Source: Verrucomicrobia subdivision 3 bacterium UBA693 (lineage in GTDB: Bacteria; Verrucomicrobiota; Verrucomicrobiia; Limisphaerales; UBA8199). From it: DNA of 20,930 nucleotides. This document shows, one piece after another, positions 1 to 7,300 of this stretch. Each line of letters begins with the position of its first letter. Within the stretch, counting starts at the first letter, position 1. The notes beneath the pieces were generated by a model, which ran no database searches, was not told the DNA's origin, and worked only from the letters and a program-made list of their open reading frames with translations. The translations under genes were made by a program, and so were the position numbers. The stretch is from NCBI GenBank assembly GCA_002298785.1, contig DBMR01000076.1, positions 1 through 20,930 on the forward strand. The letters are read 5' to 3'.

Positions 1-1165
1 AAATCAAACCGGACACTAGTGAGCTCGAGCTGGCAATCAACATCGAGTCTGGCGGAGGGGACATTGATCGATCCTGGCTCAAGAGCGGCAACTCGCGCTG
101 CAGGCTTGCATGCCGGGTGGGCATTGATTTCGCGCCGCTCCGGCCCACCGGCGGCAACGAATCCAGCATGGGCTTGATGTCCCGCCACCAGACCGCTTCG
201 ACCAACGCCCGCTGCTCGCCAAATCGAGTCCAAGTCTTGGCCACTGACAGTTCGCCTTCCTGGGGGCTTGCGAGGTGGATTCGGGCCGCGCCCTGATTGA
301 TGATATCCGTCTGCGGATCGGAGTCGACGGTTGAAAAGGCCCGCCCCACTGGGAAGCGCAGCTCCGGTCCGTAGTCGAGGGTTTGGTCCACCAGATCGGC
401 GAACTCGCCCAACCGCTCGCGTTGGATGGGGTCGGCTTCCCGTTGCAGAATGGAAGAGACCTGGCGCGGCTCCCGGCCATCCATGAGCGTAACCAACTCA
501 AGTCGTGTGGTTTCCGGAATCAGGTGCAGTGTTTCGGGGAGCAGTTCCGGCCTCTCGATAATGACCAGGTCACTTTCAAAGGCTCCCTTCGTGTAGGTCA
601 GTCGGATATCGCACTGGAGTCCCTCCTTGACCGCAGACCGGTAAATGATCTGATTGGGTGGCACCAGTTCCCCTTCGGCGGCGCGCACGGCCCCGAGGAG
701 CACGCTCTGACCCGAGGCGTAATCTGTGTAATAAACCCCCGCCGGTCGCGCCCGCAACACAATGTTGCTCCGGGTAATGATCGTGATCGGATCAGCCAAC
801 GTGGGTGGGAAATAAACCTTTGTCGGCCCGCGCAGGGCCGCGGCTCCACCGTTGGTCATGATCTCGATGGCATCCACCGAAGTTTGCCAAGTGCCTTCGG
901 GGCTCAGGTAGTTTAGCCCGTCGCCAACCTGGATAAAGCGACGCGTCTCGGGGCGCGCCCTCCCCGTAACCTGGTTCGTCACCAACTCGGTGCTGATCCA
1001 CTCCGTGGAACACCAATCACGCTGGCCGGCCCGCCATTTCTCGGTACTTAACCGTCCCTCCATCCCGGTCTCAGCGGTGCTCCCGAGAGTGTCAAAAGGG
1101 AGGTTTGTGGTTTGCCCGAATGCGGAAACCGCGAAGAAAAGGAAGGCGAACCAGTTTGTCCTCAT
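1..1165 (-). CDS. Large secreted protein, N-terminal part (runs off left edge)
   Basis: One reading frame stays open from an ATG at 1165 to the first base of the window, giving 388 residues without a stop; the C-terminus lies outside. The start is supported by AGGAG six bases upstream of the ATG. The first about 18 residues form a signal peptide: MRTNW, then a hydrophobic core ending VSAFG, with cleavage likely before QTTN. The mature part is rich in short beta-prone stretches (for example GVYYTDYASG, YLSPEGTWQ) and has no catalytic motif I recognise. Large exported proteins with such N-termini, often ending in repeats, are common in Verrucomicrobiota, but that is inference because no repeat domain is visible here. 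It stands alone on the minus strand with its own promoter candidate at 1226-1254. That the frame is coding is fairly secure; the function is unknown. Confidence 0.8.
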   Translation of the reverse strand, partial: MRTNWFAFLFFAVSAFGQTTNLPFDTLGSTAETGMEGRLSTEKWRAGQRDWCSTEWISTELVTNQVTGRARPETRRFIQVGDGLNYLSPEGTWQTSVDAIEIMTNGGAAALRGPTKVYFPPTLADPITIITRSNIVLRARPAGVYYTDYASGQSVLLGAVRAAEGELVPPNQIIYRSAVKEGLQCDIRLTYTKGAFESDLVIIERPELLPETLHLIPETTRLELVTLMDGREPRQVSSILQREADPIQRERLGEFADLVDQTLDYGPELRFPVGRAFSTVDSDPQTDIINQGAARIHLASPQEGELSVAKTWTRFGEQRALVEAVWWRDIKPMLDSLPPVGRSGAKSMPTRHASLQRELPLLSQDRSMSPPPDSMLIASSSSLVSGLI

Positions 1166-1225
1166 ATTATGCTCCTGGATTGAACTCGGGTGCTTCTTTA
1201 AGTCCCACTTTTGATACCGAGTCGA

Positions 1226-1254
1226 TTTACAACACAAATTCCCGCTCTGGTCAA
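1226..1254 (-). promoter_or_regulatory. Promoter candidate for the left-edge secreted protein
   Basis: On the minus strand TTGACC (1249-1254) is followed after exactly 17 bases by TGTAAA (1226-1231). The -35 box matches the sigma-70 consensus at 5 of 6 positions and the -10 box at 4 of 6. Transcription would begin near 1219, leaving a leader of about 54 bases before the ATG at 1165. The surrounding region is AT-rich compared with its neighbours. Confidence 0.5.
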
Positions 1255-1297
1255 ATTGTTTTGTCTTAATATTTAACGATTGTTTATCCGCTAATTT

Positions 1298-1327
1298 CGA
1301 GCATAATGCTCGCTGTTAAAATAACAG
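1298..1327. repeat. Two abutting perfect palindromes
   Basis: CGAGCAT-A-ATGCTCG (1298-1312) is directly followed by CTGTTA-AAA-TAACAG (1313-1327). Both are 15 bases long with perfect arms (7 bp and 6 bp) and no base between them. They lie about 45 bases upstream of the -35 box of the minus-strand promoter candidate. Binding sites for a dimeric regulator are one explanation. There is no T-run that would make either a strong terminator. Confidence 0.6.
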
Positions 1328-1805
1328 TTTGCCACCCTCAAGACCTTCGTCTTTACCTCCCGCTAATCGGGTCGGTTCCGCATCATTTTGTGGGGACCCG
1401 GGCGACAAGAAGTGGGCACAGACCTCCGAGGGGGTCGCAAAGCATGCCCCAAAACTCGTGCCGACTACCCTGAAGCTGGGGAAGAAACAACGCCGTGCCA
1501 TTCCTCCCATCCGCACCGCTTCCTGGTCCGCACCACCAAAAACGCACTTGGAAGCTCGCGCTCCGACTGGTCCCAGTCCGTGTGGCCCGGGTATTCCGTG
1601 GTCATTTCTTCCCGGCCCCCCGCGGGCAGCAGCGGCCGTTTCCTACCAATCAAAGCTCAGACAAGTTTTCGCCTCCCGCATCATGCCCCTTCTCCAAAGA
1701 AGTTTCGACCGTGGTGGAACACGTCTCTTAAGCGGTTGAGACAGGAAACCGTCGCCGCGCTCGTTTCCAAATGTGCTGGACACCAAGCTCGATTCCCTTC
1801 ATAGA

Positions 1806-1825
1806 GTACCGCCATAGAGCGGTAC
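1806..1825. repeat. Short inverted repeat (7-bp arms, 6-base loop)
   Basis: GTACCGC (1806-1812) and GCGGTAC (1819-1825) are perfect inverted copies around the loop CATAGA. No T-run follows on the plus strand. Small REP-like palindromes of this kind are often scattered through bacterial genomes, but only one copy is visible in this window. Confidence 0.5.
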
Positions 1826-1940
1826 GGAGTCACGTAGCTTTCAACAGCTTAGATGGTTGAAAAGAGCTGGCGATTTACAGGCGATGCGTGGCGCCCCCGC
1901 TGAACGTTCGAAGTTCAAAATCCTGGTCCAAGCAGCGCCC

Positions 1941-2912
1941 ATGAAAGTCACGATTCCACAGGAACTCAAAGCGGACATGCCCCAGACCACTTGGGGCAAA
2001 GTGCTTTCCGCCACGCCGGTCATTCTTACGGTTCTGGCGACCATGCTAGCTGGGCTGTCTTCGAGCGAGATGACGCGCGCCCAATACAGCCGCTCGATGG
2101 CGGCCCAGCAGCAGTCCAAAGCGGGCGATCAATGGGGTTTCTTCCAGGCCAAACGATTGCGCGGCTCGATGCAGCGAGCCAGCCTTGAACTGCTCTCGGC
2201 GTTCAGCCCGGTTGCGCCGCTGGCCGCCGAGCCGTTGCGTCAGGAATTGCAGCGCCTGGCCGCGACCGATTCCGGCAAGAACGCCGCCGAGGTGATCGCC
2301 GCCCTCGACTCGGCCGCAGGCGCCTCGATCCTGGTGGCGGTGGTGAAATCTGAGCTCCCCAAACTGAGCCCGCGCGCGGAAGTTGATCCCCGGATCAAAG
2401 CCGCCCTCGAGGCGGTGGATAAGTTTCAACCGGAAACGGCGGTTTCCGCGATCATGGACACGATTCAGCCCGCCATGCTGGAGCAGGAGCTGGCCCAGGC
2501 TAGGGCGCAATCACAAGAGTTCGATAACGCCACCCGGCCCATCAACCTGGCCATCGATCACACCGAAAGTTTGCTGGCCGCAGCGGCGGCGGGCGGCCCC
2601 GCCGATGGCTTGCGCAAGGCCTTCACGGTGGCCCGGCTGCGCTACGCGGCCGCACGTTATGAAATGGAGGCGCGCTTGAACCAGTCGGTAGCGGCGGTTT
2701 ACGAACTGCAGGTGCGCAAAAGCAACCTCATCGCCGAACGACATCATCGGCGCAGTCAGAAGTTCTTCTTCGGCATGCTCGCCGCCCAGGCCGGAGTGAT
2801 TATTTCCACCTTCGCGATGGCGGCGCGCAAACGCAATCTGCTCTGGACGGTCGCCGCGGTGGTCGGATTGATCGCGCTCGTCCTGGCGATTTACGTTTTC
2901 GTCTACGTTTAA
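1941..2912 (+). CDS. DUF4337-like membrane protein
   Basis: A protein of 323 residues from the ATG at 1941. It has one hydrophobic segment near the N-terminus (about 20-40), a long soluble, mostly helical Ala/Gln/Arg-rich middle, and two closely spaced C-terminal membrane segments (about 274-295 and 299-322). The phrase DQWGFFQAKRLRGS just after the first helix resembles the conserved DQW-x-x-x-QAK stretch of DUF4337 proteins, whose function is unknown. The frame stays open upstream to a TTG at 1857 and an ATG at 1884, but the extra residues are Arg/Pro-rich and look unlike the family. MKVTIPQ is therefore the preferred start, although no good Shine-Dalgarno sequence precedes it. The gene converges on pheT with only 9 bases between the stop codons, so no terminator separates them. 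Confidence 0.75.
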   Translation: MKVTIPQELKADMPQTTWGKVLSATPVILTVLATMLAGLSSSEMTRAQYSRSMAAQQQSKAGDQWGFFQAKRLRGSMQRASLELLSAFSPVAPLAAEPLRQELQRLAATDSGKNAAEVIAALDSAAGASILVAVVKSELPKLSPRAEVDPRIKAALEAVDKFQPETAVSAIMDTIQPAMLEQELAQARAQSQEFDNATRPINLAIDHTESLLAAAAAGGPADGLRKAFTVARLRYAAARYEMEARLNQSVAAVYELQVRKSNLIAERHHRRSQKFFFGMLAAQAGVIISTFAMAARKRNLLWTVAAVVGLIALVLAIYVFVYV

Positions 2913-2921
2913 GCGCTGTCG

Positions 2922-5375
2922 TTACTCCCGCACGGTGGCCTGGAGTTTGCGCGTCAACTCCTGCACGAGCTTTTCGTGCGCGGCGTTGACCTCAGCATCC
3001 ACCAGCGTGCGTTCCGGATTCCGATAGGTGAGCGCGTAGGCCATGCTCTTGTGACCGGCGGGCACGTTTTTGCCGCGGAAGATGTCGAACAACTCGACTG
3101 ACTCGAGGAAAGCGACCCGGGCCTGCTTGATGGACTGCACCACCTGGTCGTGAGTGGTGGCTTCGGGCAAAATCAGGGCGACATCCCTTCGAATGGCGGG
3201 AAATGCCGGCAACGGCTTGGCGGTCTTGGCCGGGTTGCGCCGCGCCAGCAGGACGTCGAGGCTCAGTTCGGCCAGGAAGACCGCGTCGCGTAGATCATAC
3301 TGCCGCGCCAGCGGCGGCAATACCTGGCCCACCTCGCCGATCTGGAATTTGCCCAGGTGGATGGTGGCCGATTCGAGGAACAGCCCGGTGCTTTGCGCCC
3401 GGCGCTGAAAGGAAATCCCACGCGCGCCGAATTGCTCGAGGAACTCATCCAACAATCCTTTCAAGTCGTAAATGTCGAACTTCGCGTCACGGTCGGCGCC
3501 GGACCAGAACAGGGGCTGTCGCTGGCCGGTGAGGGCCAGGGCGGCGCGGCGTTCTTCGTTCAAGCCGGAGTTTTGGCCGGGTGCGAAAACCCGGCCTACT
3601 TCGAACAGCGCCACGTCATAGATCTTGTGACTCAGGTTGTGGCGCAGGCTATCCAGCAAACCCGGCAGCAGGCTCGGCCGCAGCACGTTCATGTCGCTGC
3701 TCAAGGGATTCCCCAAGCCGACCAGGTTTTCGCCGGCGACCAATTTAGCGGCGGACTCGGCAATGAGCGTTTGCCCCTGGGCCTCGAACAACCCCAGTCC
3801 GCTCAGGAGTCGACGAGCGTCGGCCAATTCATCATGCACCCGATCATACGCGTTTGCCCCGATAGCTCCCCGCGGTGGCGTGGCGGCGATTTTGTCCACC
3901 CCGTACAACCGGGCGACTTCCTCGATCAAATCCACCTCGCGTTTCAAGTCCACGCGAAAGCTGGGCACCTTGATCACCATCGGTTCAGAGACAGATTCCG
4001 CGCCCACCGGCTGCGGCTTGCGTCCGGCCCGTTTCAACCCCAACTGGGAAAGGTAACCCTCGACCTGGGCCTCCGTCAGGCTCAACCCCAGCAATTCGTT
4101 GACCTTTTCGTGCCGCAGCGTGATCTGCTTTGGTTCGATCGCTTTGGGACAGGCATCCACTGCCCCGGCACAGAGCGATCCGCCGGCGGTTTGTAGAATC
4201 AATTGTGCGGCGCGACGACTGGCATAGTCACAGGCGCCCACATCCGACCCGCGCTCGAAGCGGTAGGAGGCATCGGTGCGCAGGCCCAGCTTCTTGGAAG
4301 TGGCGCGGATGTTTTGCGGTTTGAAGCACGCGCTCTCCAGCAGCACATCCACGGTGGTATTGTTAATCTCGGTATTCAGCCCGCCCATCACGCCCGCCAG
4401 CGCGATGGCGTGCTGTTCGTCAGCGATCAAAAGCGCCTGGCTGGTCAAAGTCCGTTCCTGGCCATCCAGCGTGGTAAATTTCTCTCCTTCCACGGCGCGG
4501 CGCACCACTACCGTGGGCACACCGGTGGCTCCTTTGGCCAGCAAATGATAATCAAACGCGTGCAGCGGTTGCCCGGTTTCGAGCATCACGTAATTGGTCA
4601 CATCGACCACGTTGCTGATGCTCCGGACGCCCACCTTCTCGAGGCTCGTTCGCAGCCATTCCGGGCTCGGGCCAATTTTGACTCCCTTGATGACGCGAGC
4701 GTTGTAGCGGGGGCATAGCTCGGCATCCTCAATCCGGACGGCTGCCAGTTCGGTCACCGCGGGCTGATTTTCCGCGAGCTCCGCCTTGGGCATCCGCAAT
4801 TCGCCACCCGTAATGGCGCTGATTTCCCGCGCGATGCCAATCAAACTGTTCAAGTCCGGGCGATTTGGGGTGATTTCGAGATCGTAAATCACATCACTGC
4901 CGGCGCGTCCAAGGTATTGCGCGAATGGCACCCCCACCGGCGCGTCTTCCGGCAGGATCAGCAGCCCGTCCACCTGGTCGGGCAAGCCCAGTTCTTGCGG
5001 CGAGCAAAGCATGCCTTGCGATTCCACGCCACGGATCTTGCCCACCTTGATGGTCACCGGCGGCTGTCCGGCGCGGGCGGGTAAGGTCGCACCCGGCAAC
5101 ACCAGCGGGACTTTATCGCCCGCCTTAAAATTCTGGGCTCCGCAAACAATTTGCCGCTCGCCTTTGCCGTCGTCGACCCGGCACAGCGACAGCTTGTCGG
5201 CGTTCGGATGTTTGTCCCGCGTGATGACCCGGGCGACGACCACGCCTTCAAATTCGCCGCCGGTCTTCACCACGCCCTCGACTTCGATGCCGATCATGGT
5301 CAGTCGCTCCGCCAACTCCTCGGGCGACCAGTCGAAATCCACGTACTGCTTCAGCCAGTTTAAAGTCACTTTCAT
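2922..5375 (-). CDS. pheT: Phenylalanine--tRNA ligase beta subunit
   Basis: A full-length PheT of 817 residues (bacterial forms are usually 790-810). With PheS it forms the alpha2-beta2 cytoplasmic enzyme that charges tRNA-Phe. The N-terminus MKVTLNWLKQYV is typical. A tRNA-binding (EMAP-like) domain lies at about 40-150 with HPNADKL at 56-62. The B3/B4 editing and B5 domains fill the middle (LEITPNRPD, the phrase GLRTDASYRFERG, SFRVDLKREVDLIEEVARLYG). The C-terminal FDX-ACB domain begins near 724 after FPAIRRDVAL. The ATG at 5375 lies 12 bases downstream of the pheS stop, so the two are co-transcribed. No strong Shine-Dalgarno sequence is present, and translation probably depends on coupling. 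There are no signs of damage. Confidence 0.97.
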   Translation of the reverse strand: MKVTLNWLKQYVDFDWSPEELAERLTMIGIEVEGVVKTGGEFEGVVVARVITRDKHPNADKLSLCRVDDGKGERQIVCGAQNFKAGDKVPLVLPGATLPARAGQPPVTIKVGKIRGVESQGMLCSPQELGLPDQVDGLLILPEDAPVGVPFAQYLGRAGSDVIYDLEITPNRPDLNSLIGIAREISAITGGELRMPKAELAENQPAVTELAAVRIEDAELCPRYNARVIKGVKIGPSPEWLRTSLEKVGVRSISNVVDVTNYVMLETGQPLHAFDYHLLAKGATGVPTVVVRRAVEGEKFTTLDGQERTLTSQALLIADEQHAIALAGVMGGLNTEINNTTVDVLLESACFKPQNIRATSKKLGLRTDASYRFERGSDVGACDYASRRAAQLILQTAGGSLCAGAVDACPKAIEPKQITLRHEKVNELLGLSLTEAQVEGYLSQLGLKRAGRKPQPVGAESVSEPMVIKVPSFRVDLKREVDLIEEVARLYGVDKIAATPPRGAIGANAYDRVHDELADARRLLSGLGLFEAQGQTLIAESAAKLVAGENLVGLGNPLSSDMNVLRPSLLPGLLDSLRHNLSHKIYDVALFEVGRVFAPGQNSGLNEERRAALALTGQRQPLFWSGADRDAKFDIYDLKGLLDEFLEQFGARGISFQRRAQSTGLFLESATIHLGKFQIGEVGQVLPPLARQYDLRDAVFLAELSLDVLLARRNPAKTAKPLPAFPAIRRDVALILPEATTHDQVVQSIKQARVAFLESVELFDIFRGKNVPAGHKSMAYALTYRNPERTLVDAEVNAAHEKLVQELTRKLQATVRE

Positions 5376-5387
5376 AATGCGGCGGGA

Positions 5388-6404
5388 TCAAAATTGTCGC
5401 AGGAAACGAAGGTTGTTCTCGTAGAACAAGCGAATGTCCGTAATGCCGTACCGAATCATGGCGATGCGTTCGATGCCGAAGCCGAAGGCCCAACCGGTCC
5501 AGACTTCCGGGTCATAACCCACGTTTTCGAACACCTGCGGATGCACCATGCCGCAACCGGCAATCTCCAGCCATTCCTTACCCATCTTGCGCGTCAACGC
5601 GCTGCTGAAATCAATCTCGAAACTCGGCTCCGTGTAACTGAAATAATGCGGACGAAAACGGATCCGAGTCTCCGGCCCCATCAGTTCGCGAAAAACAAAT
5701 TCCACCGTGCCTTTAAGATCTCCCACGGTCACCCCGCGATCCACGTAGAGGCCTTCCACCTGGTGGAAGGTAGGATTGTGCGTGGCATCGGCGTTGTCCC
5801 GCCGGTACACCCGCCCCGGCACGATGATGCGAACCGGAGGCGGCTGACTTTTCATCACACGGATCTGGACCGAGGAGGTGTGCGTGCGCAGTAGCCGTGG
5901 TGCCTGACTGGGAGCGGCGCCCAGGTAAAAAGTGTCCTGCGAATCCCGTGCCGGGTGGTCAGCCGGCGTATTCAACGCGTCAAAGCAATGATACTCGTCC
6001 TCCACCTCGGGACCATCGGCCACCACGAATCCGATCTTGCGGAAACTCCGGACGATGTCCTCGGTCACCTGCGTCAGCGGATGCAGCTTGCCCATGACCC
6101 GACGGCGCCCGGGCGCGGTAAAATCGGTGGGCTCGGTGGGCAGCGCGGCTTTCAGTTCCAACTCGCCGCGGCGCAGGGCCAGGGCGGTCTCGAGCTCGTT
6201 TTTGACCAGGTTAACGGCTTTGCCCGCTGCCGGCTTCTCTTCCTTGGGCAATGCGCCCAACCCCTTCAAGAGGGCGGTGAATTTGCCATTGGACCCGAGG
6301 TAATTGACACGGGCCTGCTCGAGGGCGGCCGGGTCGGCGGCGGCGGCAAACTCCGCCAGCGCGGCGGCTTTGAGCGGCTCAATTTGATCGATGAATCCAG
6401 CCAT
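5388..6404 (-). CDS. pheS: Phenylalanine--tRNA ligase alpha subunit
   Basis: 338 residues, the normal length for bacterial PheS, the catalytic class II subunit that makes phenylalanyl-adenylate and transfers it to tRNA-Phe. An N-terminal helical coiled-coil (about 1-90) that contacts tRNA is followed by the catalytic core. Visible in the core are RTHTSSVQIR (173-182), GRVYRRD (197-203) with THNPTFHQVEG (208-218) as motif 2, and GWAFGFGIERIAMI (304-317) as motif 3. The start is ATG 6404; no Shine-Dalgarno sequence is evident. It lies 95 bases after rplT, behind a hairpin terminator, so its expression probably depends on readthrough, attenuation or an internal promoter I cannot see. Confidence 0.97.
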   Translation of the reverse strand: MAGFIDQIEPLKAAALAEFAAAADPAALEQARVNYLGSNGKFTALLKGLGALPKEEKPAAGKAVNLVKNELETALALRRGELELKAALPTEPTDFTAPGRRRVMGKLHPLTQVTEDIVRSFRKIGFVVADGPEVEDEYHCFDALNTPADHPARDSQDTFYLGAAPSQAPRLLRTHTSSVQIRVMKSQPPPVRIIVPGRVYRRDNADATHNPTFHQVEGLYVDRGVTVGDLKGTVEFVFRELMGPETRIRFRPHYFSYTEPSFEIDFSSALTRKMGKEWLEIAGCGMVHPQVFENVGYDPEVWTGWAFGFGIERIAMIRYGITDIRLFYENNLRFLRQF

Positions 6405-6428
6405 AATCGAATTTGCGTTAAGATCGGG

Positions 6429-6469
6429 CCAAATAAAAAACGGGCGGCCCAGGTTGAGGTCGCCCGTTT
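6429..6469 (-). terminator. Intrinsic terminator between rplT and pheS
   Basis: Read on the minus strand, AAACGGGCG (6461-6469) pairs perfectly with CGCCCGTTT (6438-6446) around a 14-base loop. The run of Ts continues past the stem (CCCGTTTTTTATTTGG). This is a 9-bp GC-rich stem plus U-tract in the direction of the operon. It sits in the 95-base gap between rplT and pheS, the position of the pheM attenuator in E. coli. It may end part of the rpmI-rplT transcripts or act as an attenuator for pheST. Confidence 0.85.
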
Positions 6470-6499
6470 ACCGATGCCCAAAAGGCAAAGGAAATGGAA

Positions 6500-6871
6500 T
6501 TATGCCTTGGCGGCTTTGGCTTTCAACGCGTCCTGGGCGACTTTGACCAGTTGGCTAAAAGCGGCGGCGTCGGTAGCGGCCAGGTCGGACAGGATCTTGC
6601 GGTCGACTTCGACCTTGGCGGCCTTGAGCCCTTCGATGAAGCGGCTGTAAGTCATCCCTAGGGCGCGAACCCCGGCATTGATACGGACCTGCCACAGGTA
6701 ACGGAACGTGCGCTTTTTGGCGCGGCGATCTCGGAAGGCATATTGCCGGCCGTGATCGACGGCGTCGGAGGCGTAACGATAAAGCTTGGAACGGCGCATC
6801 CGGAAGCCCTTGGCGGCCTGGAGCATCCTGGTGCGGCGTTTGCGCGAAGCGGGAGCATTGGTAACACGCAT
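6500..6871 (-). CDS. rplT: 50S ribosomal protein L20
   Basis: 123 residues, very basic, slightly longer than the usual 117-120. The N-terminal arm (RVTNAPASRKRRTRMLQAAKG, read in parts) and the core phrases FRDRRAKKRTFR, LWQVRINAG and YSRFIEGLK are diagnostic of L20, which binds 23S rRNA early in large-subunit assembly. The C-terminus ends in an Ala/Lys tail (about 117-123). It follows rpmI after 38 bases and is followed by a terminator hairpin and pheS. In several bacteria L20 represses its own operon through the mRNA leader; no obvious L20-binding mimic is visible here. Confidence 0.97.
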   Translation of the reverse strand: MRVTNAPASRKRRTRMLQAAKGFRMRRSKLYRYASDAVDHGRQYAFRDRRAKKRTFRYLWQVRINAGVRALGMTYSRFIEGLKAAKVEVDRKILSDLAATDAAAFSQLVKVAQDALKAKAAKA

Positions 6872-6909
6872 GGTCTGGTATTAGCTGATGGTTGAAAGTG
6901 AAAAACGGA

Positions 6910-7119
6910 CTACCGGGTGAACGGCAGGCTTTGTTTGATGCGATACTCGTCCGTCGGCGAGACCACGGAAGTGCCCCGCAGGTTGCGGCGGCGCTTCGGA
7001 TTTTTGGTCTGGCACAAGTGCCGCCGACCCGCGCTGGAGCGCAACACCTTGCCCTTGGCCGTAATCTTAAACCGCTTGGCCACGGATTTCTTTGTCTTGA
7101 TGCCTTTTGGACGTCGCAT
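6910..7119 (-). CDS. rpmI: 50S ribosomal protein L35
   Basis: 69 residues, highly basic, close to the usual 64-66. The N-terminus RRPKGIKTKKSVAKRFK and the central GKVLRSSAGRRHL are typical of L35, a small protein of the 50S subunit. It is the first gene of the minus-strand operon rpmI-rplT-pheS-pheT. The usual upstream partner infC is not here: a promoter candidate lies directly upstream at 7153-7181 and then a divergent gene begins. Confidence 0.95.
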   Translation of the reverse strand: MRRPKGIKTKKSVAKRFKITAKGKVLRSSAGRRHLCQTKNPKRRRNLRGTSVVSPTDEYRIKQSLPFTR

Positions 7120-7152
7120 AATCAGTTCAAATCTATTCGAAAAAGAGCGCGC

Positions 7153-7181
7153 AATATAGGCACACCACCCGGAGGAGGCAA
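7153..7181 (-). promoter_or_regulatory. Promoter candidate for rpmI-rplT-pheS-pheT
   Basis: On the minus strand TTGCCT (7176-7181) is followed after exactly 17 bases by TATATT (7153-7158). The boxes match consensus at 4 of 6 and 5 of 6 positions. Transcription would start near 7146 with a leader of roughly 27 bases before the rpmI ATG at 7119. That leader is too short for the long L20-responsive leader known from some Firmicutes. Confidence 0.6.
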
Positions 7182-7230
7182 GCCCAATTTTGGCAAAAAT
7201 TCGAGGCGCACGCAGCCCATCGGACGACGC

Positions 7231-7259
7231 TTGACCGCTTGTTTCAAGGCGTGGATACT
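7231..7259 (+). promoter_or_regulatory. Promoter candidate for the UPF0173 hydrolase
   Basis: TTGACC (7231-7236) and GATACT (7254-7259) are separated by exactly 17 bases, matching consensus at 5 of 6 and 4 of 6 positions. The predicted start is near 7266. Two GTTAAC palindromes (7263-7268 and 7279-7284) lie at and just after that start. The gene's ATG at 7301 has GAGG at 7294-7297. The region 7120-7300 thus carries back-to-back promoters. Confidence 0.55.
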
Positions 7260-7300
7260 TTCGTTAACGATTGTCGCCGTTAACTCTTTGAACGAGGACT

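Larger units (their letters stand above)
1166..1940. other. Gene-poor stretch of 775 bases
   Basis: No convincing gene is seen between the two flanking CDSs. The left part (1200-1330) is AT-rich and holds a promoter candidate and the paired palindromes. The part from about 1330 to 1800 is GC-rich and has open frames on both strands, but their translations are Pro/Arg/Ser-rich and lack any domain, signal or plausible ribosome binding site. Short complementary segments occur (for example GCGAC at 1402-1406 with GTCGC at 1434-1438), but this is weak evidence for a structured RNA. A short hairpin lies at 1806-1825. I do not recognise this region as a known RNA gene or a decayed gene. Confidence 0.5.

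Noticed and set aside
383..916. Open frame of 177 codons on the plus strand
   Set aside because: The opposite strand carries a longer frame that continues to the window edge and has a signal peptide and a good ribosome site.
1388..1804. Open frame of 138 codons in the gene-poor stretch
   Set aside because: The translation is Ser/Arg/Pro/Trp-rich without a domain, and there are competing frames on both strands and no ribosome site. I could not support it as a gene.
3357..4196. Open frame of 279 codons on the plus strand
   Set aside because: It lies wholly antisense to pheT, and its translation is Gln/His/Arg-rich with no domain. It is a shadow of GC-rich codon use in pheT.
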